From Verrucomicrobiia bacterium (GTDB taxonomy: Bacteria; Verrucomicrobiota; Verrucomicrobiia; CAIQCK01): a DNA stretch of 7,238 nucleotides. Position numbers and translations under genes: made by a program. This document shows, piece by piece, positions 6,038 through 7,238 of this stretch. The first letter of the stretch is position 1. Each line of letters begins with the position of its first letter. The stretch is taken from contig JAOACV010000117.1 of assembly GCA_026417675.1 (NCBI GenBank), forward strand, positions 1-7,238. The letters run 5' to 3'. A model generated the notes under the pieces. It worked only from the letters and a program-made list of their open reading frames with translations. It was not told where the DNA came from and did no database searches.

Positions 6038-7238
6038 TCAAATCAGCCACGGCGGTCGAAACGCCGCGGAGAGCATCCGGTTGGCTTTCTCGTCGTTGAC
6101 AAACTGTTCCCTCTCCGGGTCCCATGTCAGGGACCGTTGCAACTCCAAGGCGATGCCGCCGAGCAACACGACGCTCGCGGCGCGATGGGCGGTCTCGATG
6201 TCGCAAATGGGCTGCCGGCGGCTGCGCACGCAGTCGAGGAAGTTGCCGGAGTGGCTGTCGCTTCGATAGACATTCGCCGCGCCGGGCGCAACAGGCTGCC
6301 TGAGCAACTCCGCCGGATGCGCGGCAATGTCGTCGCGGTCCACGGCCACCCATCCGTCGGCGCCGATGAACCGCGCACCGCCGCTGCCACCCGGCCCGCC
6401 CTCGGGTGGCGGACAGCCATGCACGATCACCCCGTTGGCGTAATGATAATGCAACACGCCGTCGTCGAGTCGGATTTCCACAGGCCCCCTGCGGTCGGCG
6501 TCGAGCGCCCACTGGATGAAATCGTAGTGATGCGGCGCCCAGTTGATGTCGCCGGCACCCATGAACATGTGGGCATGGCAGACGCCGCCGTAGGGCTGCC
6601 ACGGCGCGGGTCCCAGCGCGAGATCCCAATCGAGTCCGTCCGGCACGGCCTGCGGCGGGCCGAAATGCCGCCAGGCGAACGTGCCGCCGGGCCGGAACGC
6701 ATAGACCTCCTTGAGCCTGCCGATGCCGCCGCTGCGGACGATCTCGCAGGCGCGGCGGAACTTGCCGCCATACTCGGAGCGTTGTTGGGTGCCGGCCTGA
6801 AACACGCGCCCGTAACGCTTCACCGCCGACACCATCGCCTGGCTTTCCTGAATGGTGATGGCCGTGGGTTTCTCGCAATAGATATCCTTGCCAGCCTGCG
6901 CCGCCATGACCGTCATCACGCCGTGCCAGTGAATTGGCGAGGCGATCAACACCGCGTCAATGTCCTCGCGCGCCAGCACGTCGCGAAAGTCGTTATACGC
7001 CCGGCAGTCGGTGTATGTCCCTGCGCCGAATCGGGCCGCGTAGTTTTCGTTGACCTTTTGCGCGGCCTCCTCGCGCCGGTTGCGCCACGCGTCGCACACC
7101 GCCAGCACCTGCACGTCGTCGCGGCCCGCGTAGCCCCCAGCGACATAAGTCCATGCGCCGCCGAGCAAATGGCCGCGTCCCTGGCCGCCGACGCCGATGA
7201 ACCCCATGCCGATCCGCTCGCTCGGCGGCTGTCTCTTA
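6038..7238 (-). CDS. Gfo/Idh/MocA family oxidoreductase, N-terminus cut by window edge
   Basis: The frame is open to the right edge; the ATG at 7207 lies inside the first Rossmann strand (SERIGMGFIGVGGQGRGH spans it), so it is not the true start. Counting from that Met: GFIGVGGQG (2-10) is the dinucleotide loop, DIDAVLIASPIHWH (82-95) the following strand and its His-containing turn, and IYCEKP (109-114) the EKP motif. The segment INWAPHHYDFIQWAL matches the conserved H-x-x-D-x-x-W region of the C-terminal domain. It ends at TGA (6038-6040) after FRPPWLI. The missing N-terminus probably carried a Tat signal, as in its neighbour; this is inference. The last 10 bases look like sequencing adapter, so the residues they encode (Lys-Arg-Gln) should be disregarded. 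It is a paralogue of the downstream gene and probably cotranscribed with it. Confidence 0.9.
   Translation of the reverse strand, partial: KRQPPSERIGMGFIGVGGQGRGHLLGGAWTYVAGGYAGRDDVQVLAVCDAWRNRREEAAQKVNENYAARFGAGTYTDCRAYNDFRDVLAREDIDAVLIASPIHWHGVMTVMAAQAGKDIYCEKPTAITIQESQAMVSAVKRYGRVFQAGTQQRSEYGGKFRRACEIVRSGGIGRLKEVYAFRPGGTFAWRHFGPPQAVPDGLDWDLALGPAPWQPYGGVCHAHMFMGAGDINWAPHHYDFIQWALDADRRGPVEIRLDDGVLHYHYANGVIVHGCPPPEGGPGGSGGARFIGADGWVAVDRDDIAAHPAELLRQPVAPGAANVYRSDSHSGNFLDCVRSRRQPICDIETAHRAASVVLLGGIALELQRSLTWDPEREQFVNDEKANRMLSAAFRPPWLI
7229..7238. other. Probable residual Tn5/Nextera mosaic-end adapter
   Basis: The window terminates in CTGTCTCTTA, identical to the first ten bases of the transposase mosaic-end adapter read-through sequence and located exactly at the terminus. 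A chance match of ten bases at a fixed position is about one in a million. It is most likely a trimming artefact at a contig end, not genomic sequence. Confidence 0.85.

Noticed and set aside
5940..6878. Possible N-terminal extension of the minus-strand oxidoreductase giving a 729-residue protein
   Set aside because: The extension runs out of frame through the upstream paralogue and contains no domain; a good Shine-Dalgarno and a Tat signal mark the real start at 5939.
1..7238. Mobile element, CRISPR, tRNA or other structured RNA
   Set aside because: Reading both strands showed no transposase or integrase motifs, no regularly spaced direct repeats, and no cloverleaf-like segments; the only repeat-like signals are the ones listed separately.

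Overview
The window is GC-rich, fully bacterial-looking accessory DNA that contains no rRNA, tRNA, CRISPR array or recognisable transposase. The gene content is a Tat-exported Gfo/Idh/MocA oxidoreductase next to a close paralogue, a ceramidase-like hydrolase, a secreted FG-GAP/VCBS beta-propeller and a Tat-exported deacetylase-like protein. This combination is typical of Verrucomicrobiota (Pedosphaera/Limisphaerales-like) or Planctomycetota. That lineage is inferred from gene content only. Both window ends cut through genes. The last 10 bases match the start of the Tn5/Nextera mosaic end, so the window is probably a whole short contig with a trace of adapter at its right end.

Left arm, plus strand (1-3431): the C-terminal part of a neutral-ceramidase-like protein; an FGGY-family carbohydrate kinase whose GTG start overlaps the preceding stop; a cytoplasmic Gfo/Idh/MocA oxidoreductase that keeps only its N-terminal Rossmann portion before running into unrelated sequence (probable pseudogene or deletion scar); and a Tat-signal protein with deacetylase-like barrel features and a CxxCxCxxC cluster. 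Spacing is tight (GTGA overlap, 13 nt gap, TGATG overlap), so this arm reads as one transcription unit.

Middle, plus strand (3514-4692): a secreted protein with seven regularly spaced DxDxDG calcium-loop motifs, read as a seven-bladed FG-GAP propeller, behind its own good Shine-Dalgarno sequence and an 82 nt gap containing a small hairpin.

Right arm, minus strand (7238-4689): two paralogous Gfo/Idh/MocA oxidoreductases in tandem. The upstream one is cut by the window edge; the downstream one is complete and Tat-exported. This arm converges on the propeller gene so closely that the two stop codons share bases.

Taken together, the genes suggest a sugar- or glycoconjugate-processing locus: exported hydrolase, deacetylase-like and oxidoreductase activities outside the cytoplasm, with a sugar kinase and a now-broken cytoplasmic dehydrogenase inside. 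The substrate cannot be read from the sequence. No mobile or defence system is visible.
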